Origin: Sphingomonas_O antarctica
GTDB taxonomy: Bacteria > Pseudomonadota > Alphaproteobacteria > Sphingomonadales > Sphingomonadaceae
NCBI RefSeq assembly: GCF_965137005.1
Contig: NZ_CBCRXM010000002.1
Span: 264,858-328,857, forward strand
Direction: 5' to 3'
Length of the DNA stretch: 64,000 nucleotides
The translations under genes and the position numbers were made by a program. Shown in pieces: positions 1 to 8,045 of the stretch. Position 1 is the first letter of the stretch. The number at the start of each line of letters is the position of its first letter. A model generated the notes under the pieces. The model did no database searches. It was not told the origin of the DNA and saw only the letters and a program-made list of their open reading frames with translations.

Positions 1-37
1 AGTGGCGCTGTGAACCGAGCATTGCTATCGCGCCGCC

Positions 38-484
38 ATGCCCGGAAAAACATTCGATCAGTGGAACGTGGGGGACCGCATCGTCCACGACCTTCACCGG
101 ACCGTGACCGATACGGACAACGTGCTGATCACCACGCTGACGCACAATCCGCAGCCGTTGCATCTCGACGCCGACTATGCCGCCGGGACCGAATTCGGTC
201 AGGTCGTCGTCAACGGCATCTTCACGTTCGGATTGATGGTCGGGGTCAGCGTCGGCGACACCACGCTGGGAACGCTCGTCGCCAATCTGGGCTATGACAA
301 GGTCGTGATGCCCAAGCCGGTGTTTATCGGCGATACCCTGCGCGGCGAGACCGAAGTCGTCGAATTGCGAGAGAGCAAGTCGCGGCCCGACGCCGGGATC
401 GTCACCTTCAAGCACCGCATGCTCAACCAGCGCGACGAGGAAGTTTGCTCGTGCCTGCGCACCGCGTTGCTGCGCCGGGCATGA
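38..484 (+). CDS. MaoC family dehydratase (enoyl-CoA hydratase-like)
   Basis: A 148-aa single hotdog-fold protein of the MaoC type. The segment TLTHNPQPLHLDADYAA resembles the hydratase-2 motif in which an Asp/His pair activates water on an enoyl-CoA; here N-P-x-P-x-H is visible near residues 38-43. The family hydrates short enoyl- or mesaconyl-type CoA esters in the cytoplasm. Its stop overlaps the start of a CitE-like lyase by four bases (ATGA), so the two are translationally coupled. In known pathways MaoC and CitE homologues act in succession on branched C4-C5 CoA esters; that these two do so here is inference. The ATG at 38 is the first good start after a TGA at 11-13 that may end a gene lying outside the window. 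Confidence 0.85.
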   Translation: MPGKTFDQWNVGDRIVHDLHRTVTDTDNVLITTLTHNPQPLHLDADYAAGTEFGQVVVNGIFTFGLMVGVSVGDTTLGTLVANLGYDKVVMPKPVFIGDTLRGETEVVELRESKSRPDAGIVTFKHRMLNQRDEEVCSCLRTALLRRA

Positions 485-1308
485 CGTTGCGTTCACTGCT
501 GTTCGTGCCGGGCGACCGGCCGGACCGCTTCGCCAAGGCGGCGGCGAGCGGTGCCGATGCGCTGATCCTCGATCTGGAAGACGCCGTCGCGCCCGACCGC
601 AAGGCGGAGGCGCGCAAGGCGATCGCCGATGCGCTGCCCGGTGCGACGGTGCCGATGTTCGTTCGCGTCAACCCGCTCGACAGCAGCTTTCACGCCGACG
701 ACATTGCAGCGATTGCCGGGCTGCCGATCGCGGGCGTGTTGCTGCCCAAGGCCGAAGGCGCGGCTGACGTGCGGCGGCTGGCGGCGGAACTGCCCGGCGT
801 GCCGATCCTGCCCATCGCAACCGAAACGCCCAAGGCGATCTTTGCTCTCGGCAGTTACGGTGAGGTCGCCGAGCATTTGATCGGGCTGACCTGGGGCGCC
901 GAGGACTTGCCCGCCGCGATCGGTGCGACGACCAGCCGCGACGAAAACGGCGATTATCACGCGCCGTACCAACTCGCGCGCTCGCTGACGCTGTTCGCCG
1001 CACATGCTGCGGGCGTCCCGGCGATCGAGACCGTCTCGCCCGACTTTCGCGATCTCCAGCGCCTCGAAATCTACGCGCGCGCGGGCTTCCGCGACGGCTT
1101 CTCGGGAATGATGGCGATCCACCCGGCGCAAGTGCCGGTGATCAACGCATCCTTCTCGCCCTCGCCCGAACAGATCGAGGCGGCGCGACGCGTCGTGGAC
1201 GCCTTCGCTGCCGATCCGGCAGCGGGCGCGCTGCAGATCGATGGCAAGATGATCGACGCGCCGCATCTGAAGGCGGCGCAGCGCCTGCTTGCGGGGATTT
1301 CAGAATGA
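481..1308 (+). CDS. HpcH/HpaI aldolase/citrate lyase family protein (CitE-like CoA ester lyase)
   Basis: A 275-aa TIM-barrel lyase of the CitE family. It opens with RSLLFVPGDRPDRFAKAA, typical of CitE, followed by DALILDLEDAVAPDRK with the acidic Mg-binding residues and MFVRVNPLD with the conserved Arg. Such enzymes cleave or hydrolyse (3S)-malyl-, citramalyl- or citryl-CoA type esters. The start at 481 is chosen over an in-frame TTG/GTG upstream because it gives the family N-terminus and an ATGA overlap with the MaoC gene. The stop overlaps the leuB start in the same way, so MaoC-CitE-leuB form one transcription unit. The exact substrate cannot be read from the sequence. Confidence 0.88.
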   Translation: MTLRSLLFVPGDRPDRFAKAAASGADALILDLEDAVAPDRKAEARKAIADALPGATVPMFVRVNPLDSSFHADDIAAIAGLPIAGVLLPKAEGAADVRRLAAELPGVPILPIATETPKAIFALGSYGEVAEHLIGLTWGAEDLPAAIGATTSRDENGDYHAPYQLARSLTLFAAHAAGVPAIETVSPDFRDLQRLEIYARAGFRDGFSGMMAIHPAQVPVINASFSPSPEQIEAARRVVDAFAADPAAGALQIDGKMIDAPHLKAAQRLLAGISE

Positions 1309-2351
1309 CCAGGATTGCACTTCTCGCCGGGGACGGCATCGGCCCCGAAGTGACCGAACAGGCGCGGCGTGTCCTGACCGTCGTCCGCCCCGATCTCGAA
1401 TTCGTCGAAGCGTTGGTTGGCGGCGCGGCCTATCGTGTCAGCGGCCACCCGTTGCCGCCCGAAACCCTCGACATCGCCCGCAACAGCGCCGCGATCCTGT
1501 TCGGCGCGGTCGGCGATTTCTCGCTCGACACATTGCCGCGCGAACTGCGCCCCGAGCAGGCAATCCTCGGGCTACGTCGCGAGCTCGACCTGTTCGCCAA
1601 TCTCCGCCCCGCGATAGTCTGGCCCGCCCTCGCCGATGCGTCGTCGCTCAAGCCCGAAATCGTCGCGGGGCTCGACATCCTGATCATCCGCGAACTCACC
1701 GGCGACATTTATTTCGGCCAGCCCAAGGGCATCGCCATCAATGCCGCCGGCCTGCGCGAAGGCCATGACACGATGCGCTATGACGAAGCGCAAATCGCCC
1801 GCGTCGCGCATGTCGCGTTCCAGGCGGCGGAAAAGCGCAGCAAGCGCGTCACCTCGGTCGACAAGGCCAACGTGCTCGAAACCATGCAGTTGTGGCGCGA
1901 TGTCGTCATCGAAGTGTCGCGCGACTATCCCGGCATCGCGCTCGACCACATGTACGTCGACAACGCCGCGATGCAGCTGGTCAAGAATCCCAAGGCGTTC
2001 GACGTGATCCTGACCGGCAACATGTTCGGCGATATTTTATCCGATCAGGCGTCGATGCTCACCGGTTCGATCGGCATGCTGCCCTCCGCGTCGCTCAACG
2101 CCGACAGCCTCGGCCTCTACGAACCGATTCACGGCTCCGCACCCGATATCGCCGGACAGGATGCGGCGAACCCGCTCGCGACGATCCTCAGCGCGGCGAT
2201 GCTCCTGCGCCACTCGCTGGCCGATGAAGCGGGCGCGGTGCGGATCGAGAGCGCCGTCGAAGCCGCGCTCGCCAGCGGCGCGCGCACGCGTGATCTCGGC
2301 GGCAAAATGGGCTGCACGGCGATGGGTGACGCGGTTCTGGCGGCACTGTAG
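1305..2351 (+). CDS. leuB: 3-isopropylmalate dehydrogenase
   Basis: A 348-aa NAD-dependent beta-decarboxylating dehydrogenase for the third step of leucine biosynthesis (3-isopropylmalate to 2-oxoisocaproate). It shows the N-terminal LLAGDGIGPEVTEQARR, the substrate arginines around ILGLRRELDLFANLRP, the catalytic Tyr/Lys region, and the metal and NAD signature YVDNAAMQLVKNPKAFD followed by NMFGDILSDQASMLTGSIG. Its length matches the family. The start overlaps the CitE stop by ATGA. leuA, leuC and leuD are not in the window. The next gene begins 35 bases downstream behind its own promoter. Confidence 0.96.
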   Translation: MTRIALLAGDGIGPEVTEQARRVLTVVRPDLEFVEALVGGAAYRVSGHPLPPETLDIARNSAAILFGAVGDFSLDTLPRELRPEQAILGLRRELDLFANLRPAIVWPALADASSLKPEIVAGLDILIIRELTGDIYFGQPKGIAINAAGLREGHDTMRYDEAQIARVAHVAFQAAEKRSKRVTSVDKANVLETMQLWRDVVIEVSRDYPGIALDHMYVDNAAMQLVKNPKAFDVILTGNMFGDILSDQASMLTGSIGMLPSASLNADSLGLYEPIHGSAPDIAGQDAANPLATILSAAMLLRHSLADEAGAVRIESAVEAALASGARTRDLGGKMGCTAMGDAVLAAL

Positions 2352-2380
2352 GTTGTAAACGCTGAAAGCCGTGTTATAAC
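2352..2380 (+). promoter_or_regulatory. Promoter and probable operator of the toxin-antitoxin pair
   Basis: TTGTAA (2353-2358) and TATAAC (2375-2380) are separated by 16 bases and read as -35 and -10 boxes. The ATG of the antitoxin lies only seven bases after the -10, so the transcript would be leaderless or nearly so. GTTATAAC (2373-2380) is a perfect 8-bp palindrome and GTTGTAAAC (2352-2360) is a near copy starting 21 bp upstream, about two helical turns. This fits autoregulation by the AbrB-type antitoxin. The boxes are seen; the operator role is inferred. Confidence 0.5.
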
Positions 2381-2386
2381 GCCCGT

Positions 2387-2614
2387 ATGAACGCGATCAT
2401 CAAACTCTCCAAGATCGGCAATTCTGCGGGCGTCCTGCTGACGCGCGACGTGGTTGCGCATCTCGGCGCGGAGCTTGGCGATCAGCTGTCGCTGTCGATC
2501 ACCCCAGAGGGGATCGAGATCAAGCCGTTCCGCGCCGATTTCGAAGCACAAATGGCGGCGGCGCGCGATGTGATGGATCGCCGCAAGCGCGCTCTCCGCG
2601 AACTCGCCAAGTAA
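2387..2614 (+). CDS. AbrB/MazE-type antitoxin
   Basis: A 75-aa protein with the swapped-hairpin AbrB/MazE/SpoVT DNA-binding domain in its first half: AIIKLSKIGNSAGVLLTRDV followed by GDQLSLSITPEGIEIKPF. The C-terminal helix (about residues 49-75) is charged and would be the toxin-binding arm. It lies six bases upstream of a Doc/Fic toxin, the usual antitoxin-first order. No Shine-Dalgarno sequence precedes the ATG, in keeping with a leaderless transcript. AbrB-type antitoxins normally repress their own promoter. Confidence 0.88.
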   Translation: MNAIIKLSKIGNSAGVLLTRDVVAHLGAELGDQLSLSITPEGIEIKPFRADFEAQMAAARDVMDRRKRALRELAK

Positions 2615-2620
2615 GTCGCC

Positions 2621-3016
2621 ATGACCGACTGGATCTGGATCGCGACGGAAGTCGCGGCGGCGGCGCATCTTGAGCAATTAGCCGAACATGGCGGGGGCGA
2701 GGGTGTGCGTGATGCGCGCCTCCTCGACAGTGCGATGGCGCGCCCGCAAAATCTCGCGGCCTATGGTGAGTCCGATGCCGCTGCGTTGGCGGCGAGCTAC
2801 GCCTATGGAATCGCGCGCAATCACCCGTTCGTCGACGGCAATAAGCGCACGGCGGCGGTCGTCAGCGAGACCTTTTTGGTAATGAACGGCTACGAGCTTC
2901 ACGCAACCGACGCCGAATTGGTCGTCGCATTCCTTGCCCTCGCGGCGGGCGAATTCGCTGAAGAAGAGCTCGCCGACTGGTTCCGGACGCGCCTGGCCGA
3001 TCAGACGCCGGGATAA
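2621..3016 (+). CDS. Death-on-curing (Doc/Fic) family toxin
   Basis: A 131-aa Fic-fold protein with the core motif HPFVDGNKRTA (His68). In Doc toxins this motif phosphorylates, and in other Fic proteins AMPylates, a target; phage P1 Doc inactivates EF-Tu. The D-G-N-K-R-T form is the Doc subtype. The short length and lack of an inhibitory (S/T)xxxE(G/N) helix fit a toxin held in check by the upstream antitoxin. The 3' end overlaps the convergent flavodoxin gene by 16 bases. Context and motif are complete, so the module looks intact. Confidence 0.92.
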   Translation: MTDWIWIATEVAAAAHLEQLAEHGGGEGVRDARLLDSAMARPQNLAAYGESDAAALAASYAYGIARNHPFVDGNKRTAAVVSETFLVMNGYELHATDAELVVAFLALAAGEFAEEELADWFRTRLADQTPG

Positions 3017-3612
3017 GTCTCCGCCTTCAACAATTTTGCCAGATGCGCGGCGTTGGACGCGGTCTGTGCTGCGGTTTCCTTGACCTTGTCGGGCACCGCT
3101 TTCAGTTGATTGAAGTCGGTCTTGCCCATCGCCTCGCCGACCCAGTAACACGTCGCCGACGCCGGGATCGTCCAGCCGGTATCGCAAAGTGATTGATAGA
3201 CCTGCGCCGATACGCAATGCGCGCCGTCCTCGTTGCCGACCACCGCGAGCAATGCGATCTTGCCGAAGCTCGGCATGCGGCCCTTGTCGTCGGTTTCGCT
3301 GAGGAACGCGTCCATCCGCTCGCATACGCGCTTGGCGATGCTCGACGGCTGACCCATCCAGATCGGGGTGCCGAAGATCAAAATGTCGGCGGCAAGGATT
3401 TTCTTGCGGATGTCCGGCCACGCATCGCCATCGCCTTCATCCGAACTCACGCCCGGCTTCACATCATGATCGGCAATGCGGATCGTCTCGCCGACCTCGA
3501 CCCCGCGCGACTTCAATTCGCCCGCGACAAGGTCGATCATCGCGTCGGTCGAACTGGGTTTGCCGCCGCTCTTCTTGAGCGAACAGTTTATCGCGATGGC
3601 CGTGAGCGTCAT
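3001..3612 (-). CDS. Flavodoxin-family / NADPH-dependent FMN reductase-like protein
   Basis: A 203-aa flavodoxin-like fold. The N-terminus AINCSLKKSGGKPSSTDAM is the phosphate-binding loop after the first strand, and DILIFGTPIWMGQPSS is the second FMN-contacting segment, as in WrbA and multimeric flavodoxins. Such proteins bind FMN and pass electrons from NAD(P)H to quinones or other acceptors in the cytoplasm. It is transcribed towards the Doc toxin and runs the same way as the pnt genes 55 bases before it. The physiological acceptor is unknown. Confidence 0.8.
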   Translation of the reverse strand: MTLTAIAINCSLKKSGGKPSSTDAMIDLVAGELKSRGVEVGETIRIADHDVKPGVSSDEGDGDAWPDIRKKILAADILIFGTPIWMGQPSSIAKRVCERMDAFLSETDDKGRMPSFGKIALLAVVGNEDGAHCVSAQVYQSLCDTGWTIPASATCYWVGEAMGKTDFNQLKAVPDKVKETAAQTASNAAHLAKLLKAETYPGV

Positions 3613-3666
3613 GCCGGTCCTTTCGGTTCCCGGCTTAGACGCACCGCAGGGGCCAGACGTTCCCGC

Positions 3667-5106
3667 CTAGTGCGCCAGTCCCTTGTTGATTTCCTCGACC
3701 ATCTTCTTTGCGTCGGCCAGCAACATCATGGTGTTGTCGGCATAGAACACGTCGTTGTCGACGCCCGCATAGCCCACGCCGCCCATCGACCGCTTGATGA
3801 AGAACACCGTCTTCGCCTTGCCCACATCGAACACCGGCATGCCATAGATCGGCGAGGATTTGTCGGTCTTGGCCGCCGGATTCACCACGTCGTTGGCGCC
3901 GATGATGAAGGCGACATCGGTCTGGGGGAATTCGGCGTTGATGTCCTCCAGCTCGAACACCTCGTCATACGGCACGTTGGCCTCGGCGAGCAGCACGTTC
4001 ATGTGCCCGGGCATACGCCCTGCGACCGGGTGAATGGCGTATTTGACGCTGACGCCATTGGCTTTGAGCAGGTCGCCCATCTCGCGCAGCGCGTGCTGCG
4101 CCTGCGCCACCGCCATGCCGTAACCGGGGACGATGATGACGCTTTCGGCCTGCTGCATCATGTACGCCGCGTCTTCGGCCGAGCCGCGCTTCCACGGGCG
4201 CTGTTCCTTGGCCTCGCCCCCGCCAGCCGCCGCGTCGCCGCCGAACCCGCCGGCGATGACGCTGATGAAGCTGCGGTTCATCGCGCGGCACATGATATAG
4301 CTGAGGATCGCACCCGAACTGCCCACCAGCGCGCCGGTGATGACCATCGCGGTGTTGTGCAGCGTGAAGCCCATCGCCGCCGCTGCCCAGCCCGAATAGC
4401 TGTTGAGCATCGACACCACGACCGGCATGTCCGCACCGCCGATCGGGATGATCAGCAGGAAGCCGATGGCGAAACTGAGCACCAGGATCGCGATGAACAG
4501 CGCCGGCGTCGACCAGTGGAACAGCCCGACCAGCACGATGATCGCCGCCAGCGTCGCCAGATTGATGACGTGGCGCGCGGGCAACATGATCGGCTTGCCG
4601 CCCATATTGCCGTTGAGTTTGAGGAACGCGATCACCGATCCGCTGAAGGTGATCGCACCGATGGCGACGCCCAGCCCCATCTCGATCCGGCTGTTCAGCG
4701 CGATATCGGTGCCCGATGCGTCGAGAATGCCGAACGCGCCGGGATTGAGGTAGGCGGCGACTCCGACCAGCACTGCGGCGAGTCCGACCAGCGAGTGAAA
4801 CGCCGCCACCAGCTGCGGCATGTCGGTCATCGCGATGCGGCGGGCCGTCACGATGCCGATCGCCGCGCCGATGCCAATCGCGATCAATATCTCGACGACC
4901 GTGACGCTATCGACGGACAGGTCGGCCAAGCGCGGCACATGCGTCACCAGCGTCGTCACGACGGCAATCGTCATGCCGATCATGCCAAAGCGATTGCCCC
5001 GCTGGCTGGTCGCCGGGCTCGACAGCCCGCGCAGCGCCAGGATGAAACAGATGCCCGAGACGAGATAGGCGAGCAGCGCCCAGGCGGGAACGACGGCGTG
5101 TTCCAA
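3667..5106 (-). CDS. pntB: NAD(P) transhydrogenase subunit beta
   Basis: A 479-aa inner-membrane protein: about nine hydrophobic segments up to residue ~280 (proton channel, domain II), then the NADP(H)-binding domain III with VIIVPGYGMAVAQAQHALRE and later FIIGANDVVNPAA. It couples the proton gradient to hydride transfer from NADH to NADP+. The start is a TTG at 5106, two bases after the TAA of pntA2, giving an N-terminus MEHAVVPAWALLAYLVSG typical of the family; an in-frame start at 5196 would sit inside pntA2 and add unrelated residues. pntA2-pntB are adjacent, but the NAD-binding subunit pntA1 is not in the window. Confidence 0.95.
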   Translation of the reverse strand: MEHAVVPAWALLAYLVSGICFILALRGLSSPATSQRGNRFGMIGMTIAVVTTLVTHVPRLADLSVDSVTVVEILIAIGIGAAIGIVTARRIAMTDMPQLVAAFHSLVGLAAVLVGVAAYLNPGAFGILDASGTDIALNSRIEMGLGVAIGAITFSGSVIAFLKLNGNMGGKPIMLPARHVINLATLAAIIVLVGLFHWSTPALFIAILVLSFAIGFLLIIPIGGADMPVVVSMLNSYSGWAAAAMGFTLHNTAMVITGALVGSSGAILSYIMCRAMNRSFISVIAGGFGGDAAAGGGEAKEQRPWKRGSAEDAAYMMQQAESVIIVPGYGMAVAQAQHALREMGDLLKANGVSVKYAIHPVAGRMPGHMNVLLAEANVPYDEVFELEDINAEFPQTDVAFIIGANDVVNPAAKTDKSSPIYGMPVFDVGKAKTVFFIKRSMGGVGYAGVDNDVFYADNTMMLLADAKKMVEEINKGLAH

Positions 5107-5107
5107 C

Positions 5108-5419
5108 TTACTTGCCCTCCGCGGCGGTAACGGGTGCGGGCTTATCCTTCTTCTTGTACATCGCCAGCATCCGCGCCGTGACCGCGAACCCGCCAAAGAT
5201 GTTGATGCTCGCCAGCACCACGCCGAGCAGCCCGAGCCATTTCGAACTCGCGCTACCCGCCGCCGCGCTGGCGACCAGCGCCCCGACGATGATCACGCTC
5301 GAAATCGCATTGGTCACCGCCATTAACGGCGTGTGCAGCGCGGGCGTCACCGACCAGACGACGTAATAGCCGACGAAACACGCCAGCACGAAGATCGACA
5401 GGATAGAGATGAAATCCAC
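5108..5419 (-). CDS. pntA2: NAD(P) transhydrogenase subunit alpha part 2 (membrane part)
   Basis: A 103-aa membrane protein with three to four hydrophobic helices, corresponding to the C-terminal membrane part of the alpha chain (split form PntAB of alphaproteobacteria). VVWSVTPALHTPLMAVTNAI is the conserved stretch. GTG at 5419, preceded by a GGGGGCGG stretch, gives the usual N-terminus MDFISILSIF; another GTG at 5446 would add nine residues. pntB follows after one base. The soluble NAD-binding part 1, usually directly upstream, is replaced here by a divergent fimbrial operon, so it must be encoded elsewhere. Confidence 0.9.
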   Translation of the reverse strand: MDFISILSIFVLACFVGYYVVWSVTPALHTPLMAVTNAISSVIIVGALVASAAAGSASSKWLGLLGVVLASINIFGGFAVTARMLAMYKKKDKPAPVTAAEGK

Positions 5420-5616
5420 TGCGCCGCCCCCAACAAATCGGTTCACAGCGACCTAGCCGCGCCATCGCCGCCTGTCGACCGTTCTGGCAGTGTCCCCTCA
5501 CGGCACAGTCTGCGGTTAACACGGACTTTAGGTTAGTTTGCGCACGGGCGCGGCTGTGTTAGCCAAGCCTCGGGAAAATCGCCGGTTTCTGCGATTCTCC
5601 CACGGGGTTGCGGTCG

Positions 5617-6237
5617 ATGCGAATGGGTTCGCGATGGATGATGGCGGCGGTGGCTTTGGCCACAGCGGCACCGTGCCTCGCGCAGACGGCTTATTATGGC
5701 GGATCGCCCGACCGGCTCAGCCTGACCGTCGATGTCCGCGCCTCGGTCGCCGCGCGCTGCGGGTTCGCACCCGCCAGCGCGCCGGGGGCGAGCTATGTCG
5801 AACCCGATTTCGAAACCCAGGGATTCGACCGCGTCGCCGCGTTCAAGCTCGATTGCACCAGCGCGTCGCGCGTCGGTGTGGTGTCCAGCAATGGCGGGCT
5901 GGCAACGGGTGCCGCCGCCGGGCCGGGCTATGCCGCGCTCGCGCCTTATGACGTGCAGCTTACGCTCAACGGCAATGCGCTGAGCGCGACGGCGACGTGC
6001 GGTGCAAAGGATCTGATCGCGTCGAGCAATGCCTGCGCGCCGACCTATCTGCCGGCGGTCGGCCCCAATTTCACCGGACCCGCGTCGGCCAGCAAGGGGT
6101 TGCGCCTGCCGGGTCCGGCAACGATCGGCAGCGATTCGACCATCCGGCTGAAGGCGGGCGCCTATGCCGGCGCATCGATCCTCACCGCGGGGACCTATGT
6201 CGATACTTTAACGGTGACCATCAGCCCGGCGACATGA
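5617..6237 (+). CDS. Spore coat U domain fimbrial subunit 1
   Basis: A secreted protein of about 206 aa with a signal peptide (hydrophobic run AAVALATAAPCLA, cleavage near AQ-TA). The mature part begins with beta strands SLTVDVRASVAARCGF and ends TAGTYVDTLTVTISPAT, the C-terminal strand pattern of spore coat U / Csu pilins whose missing strand is donated during chaperone-usher assembly. Cysteines near residues 50, 80, 128 and 138 could pair. A TTG at 5608 would add three residues. It is first in the fimbrial operon and diverges from pntA2. Confidence 0.82.
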   Translation: MRMGSRWMMAAVALATAAPCLAQTAYYGGSPDRLSLTVDVRASVAARCGFAPASAPGASYVEPDFETQGFDRVAAFKLDCTSASRVGVVSSNGGLATGAAAGPGYAALAPYDVQLTLNGNALSATATCGAKDLIASSNACAPTYLPAVGPNFTGPASASKGLRLPGPATIGSDSTIRLKAGAYAGASILTAGTYVDTLTVTISPAT

Positions 6238-6285
6238 CGCCACCGGGCCAGTTTTGTGTGTGAGTTTAAAACGGAGGGAGTGATT

Positions 6286-6867
6286 ATGAAGAAGTTTTTG
6301 ATGATCGGGGCGGCTGCCGCCTCGGCGATGGCGATGCCCGCCACCGCGCAAACGGTAACGGGGACGATCAACATCACCGGCACGGTGACCGCCAAGTGCA
6401 CCATCGTCGGCGGCGCGACCGCCACGACCTACGTCGCCACGCGCGATCTCGGCGAACTGGATCAGGCGGACGGTACCCTCGAAGCCAGCGCGACGCTCGC
6501 CACGCGCTTCGGTGTGGCCGGCACGACCGCGCCGGCCTTCCGCGTCGTCTGCAACTCGGCAGCGCCGCAGATTACCGTGGATGCCAATCCGCTCGTTAAC
6601 GGCGCGGCCACGCCGACCGGTTACAACAACACGGTGAATTACATCGCCCACGTCGCGGTCAATCGGGCGGACTCCACAACGGGGACCTTCGACAATGCGA
6701 CGACCGGTGCGGCCACCGGCCCGGCTGCCGTTGGCGGCCCGATTTCGGGTGCGGCGGGCAATAACGTGACGGTGACCGCCGACACGTTCTCGACGCCGAC
6801 GGCCGCCGCGCCGCTCGTCGCGGGTGCCTATACCGGCAACATCGTCGTCACGATCTCGCCGGTCTGA
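6286..6867 (+). CDS. Spore coat U domain fimbrial subunit 2 (likely major pilin)
   Basis: A 193-aa secreted protein with signal peptide MKKFLMIGAAAASAMAMPATA cleaved before QTVTG. The mature protein is rich in Thr, Ala and Gly, with VTGTINITGTVTAKCTIVGG at its start and GAYTGNIVVTISPV at its end. ATG at 6286 sits behind GGAGGGAG (6273-6280), the strongest ribosome site in the operon, whereas the upstream in-frame start at 6256 has none. Strong translation together with the simplest pilin-like form suggests it is the main shaft subunit, by comparison with CsuA/B; this is inference. Confidence 0.85.
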   Translation: MKKFLMIGAAAASAMAMPATAQTVTGTINITGTVTAKCTIVGGATATTYVATRDLGELDQADGTLEASATLATRFGVAGTTAPAFRVVCNSAAPQITVDANPLVNGAATPTGYNNTVNYIAHVAVNRADSTTGTFDNATTGAATGPAAVGGPISGAAGNNVTVTADTFSTPTAAAPLVAGAYTGNIVVTISPV

Positions 6868-6881
6868 TCGACGCGCTGACC

Positions 6882-7454
6882 ATGCGTTTCGCTCTCCTCC
6901 TCTTCGTCGCGGCCGCGTCGCCTGCCTTCGGGCAGGTCGGCACGGTCGCGATCGAGGGCGTGGTGGTGCAACGCTGTGCCTTCGATACCGCCGCCCCGCG
7001 GCTGGCCCCGCAGGCACCGAACAATGTCCGCGCGCTGGCGGGTAATAATCTCGAAATCGACACGCTCGTCGATCCGGCGACCTTGGCGGTGCGCGCCGCC
7101 AATGCCGATCTGTCGTTCGCGGCAATGTGCAACGTGCCGCACATCATCCGGATCGAGGCGCAGAATAACGGCCTGTTCCGTTCGGCGGGATCGACCGCCG
7201 CGCCATCGGGCTTCGCCAATGCCGTGCCGTACCGCGCGCGCTTCACCTGGGGGGACCAGACGCGCACGCTGTTCGCGGACGCCAATACGCGGCGGCCGCG
7301 TGAAGAAATCATCGACCGGCCGCTGCCGACGGGCGGGACGTTGCTGATGCAATTGGATATTCAGCCCGGGGCGTCGAACCTCACCGCCAACGCACCACTG
7401 GTGTCGGGCAATTATGCCGAGACGTTCCGCGTGACGATCGAACCGCGCCAATGA
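6882..7454 (+). CDS. Spore coat U domain fimbrial subunit 3
   Basis: A 190-aa secreted protein with a short signal peptide (MRFALLLFVAAASPAFG, then QVGTV). The mature part has the paired strands VAIEGVVVQRCAF and the C-terminal donor-type strand SGNYAETFRVTIEPRQ. Cysteines sit near residues 31 and 82, as in the other subunits. It starts 15 bases after subunit 2, and its stop overlaps subunit 4 by ATGA. It is likely a minor or adaptor subunit comparable in place to CsuA or CsuB; order alone supports this. Confidence 0.8.
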   Translation: MRFALLLFVAAASPAFGQVGTVAIEGVVVQRCAFDTAAPRLAPQAPNNVRALAGNNLEIDTLVDPATLAVRAANADLSFAAMCNVPHIIRIEAQNNGLFRSAGSTAAPSGFANAVPYRARFTWGDQTRTLFADANTRRPREEIIDRPLPTGGTLLMQLDIQPGASNLTANAPLVSGNYAETFRVTIEPRQ

Positions 7455-8020
7455 CGCGCGTTGCCTGGCTGGTCATCGCCATCGCGGCACCGCTGACGGC
7501 GCAGACCACGACGATCGATGAAGCGTCGCGCACGACCCAGACGATCCACGTCAGCGGCATCGCGCCGCCGGCCTGTCTGGTCCGTCCGGCGGGTGGTCAG
7601 CGCGGGATCAACGCGACCTTCGAATCGACCGGCAGCAGCGGAACGGTGACAATCAGCAATCTCGTCGATCCGATCAGTGCGAAGGTGTTGCCTTCGCGCA
7701 TCACCCTGACGCTGCCGATTACGTGCAATTCGGCGCATATCGTCCGCCTGCGTTCGGCCGGCGGGGCTTTGCGGCGCGAAGGTGCGGCGGTGGTTCCCGG
7801 CGCGGTGTTTACCGACACTTTACCCTATGAATATGGCTTGCGCTGGGCCGGCGGCGGGACCTTGGCCCCGACCGCTTCGGGACAGGCGGTGACGGTTCAG
7901 GCCAGCGGCGCGGCGTCGGGATTGGCCGAAGTCACGCTCGACGTCCCCGGCGGCGGGCGCCCCTTGGTCGCGGGGCGATATGGCGATACGATCATCGTGG
8001 AACTCGGCGCAGCGGATTAG
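7451..8020 (+). CDS. Spore coat U-like fimbrial subunit 4
   Basis: A 189-aa secreted protein with signal peptide MTRVAWLVIAIAAPLTA. It keeps the family plan: an early cysteine (APPACLVRPAG), a middle cysteine (LTLPITCNSAHIVRLRS) and a C-terminal strand AGRYGDTIIVELGAAD. It departs from subunits 1-3 in having an extended N-terminal strand region before the first cysteine. It is joined to subunit 3 by an ATGA overlap and followed by the chaperone after 25 bases. Confidence 0.75.
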   Translation: MTRVAWLVIAIAAPLTAQTTTIDEASRTTQTIHVSGIAPPACLVRPAGGQRGINATFESTGSSGTVTISNLVDPISAKVLPSRITLTLPITCNSAHIVRLRSAGGALRREGAAVVPGAVFTDTLPYEYGLRWAGGGTLAPTASGQAVTVQASGAASGLAEVTLDVPGGGRPLVAGRYGDTIIVELGAAD

Positions 8021-8045
8021 CGTACGTCGGGTGGGGAGATAAGGG

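Noticed and set aside
1..37. 3' end of an upstream gene
   Set aside because: A TGA at 11-13 could be a stop, but three codons are too little to support a gene.
3193..5130. 645-aa plus-strand frame over pntB and the flavodoxin gene
   Set aside because: Rich in Arg, His and Asp with no family trait; antisense shadow of two well-supported genes.
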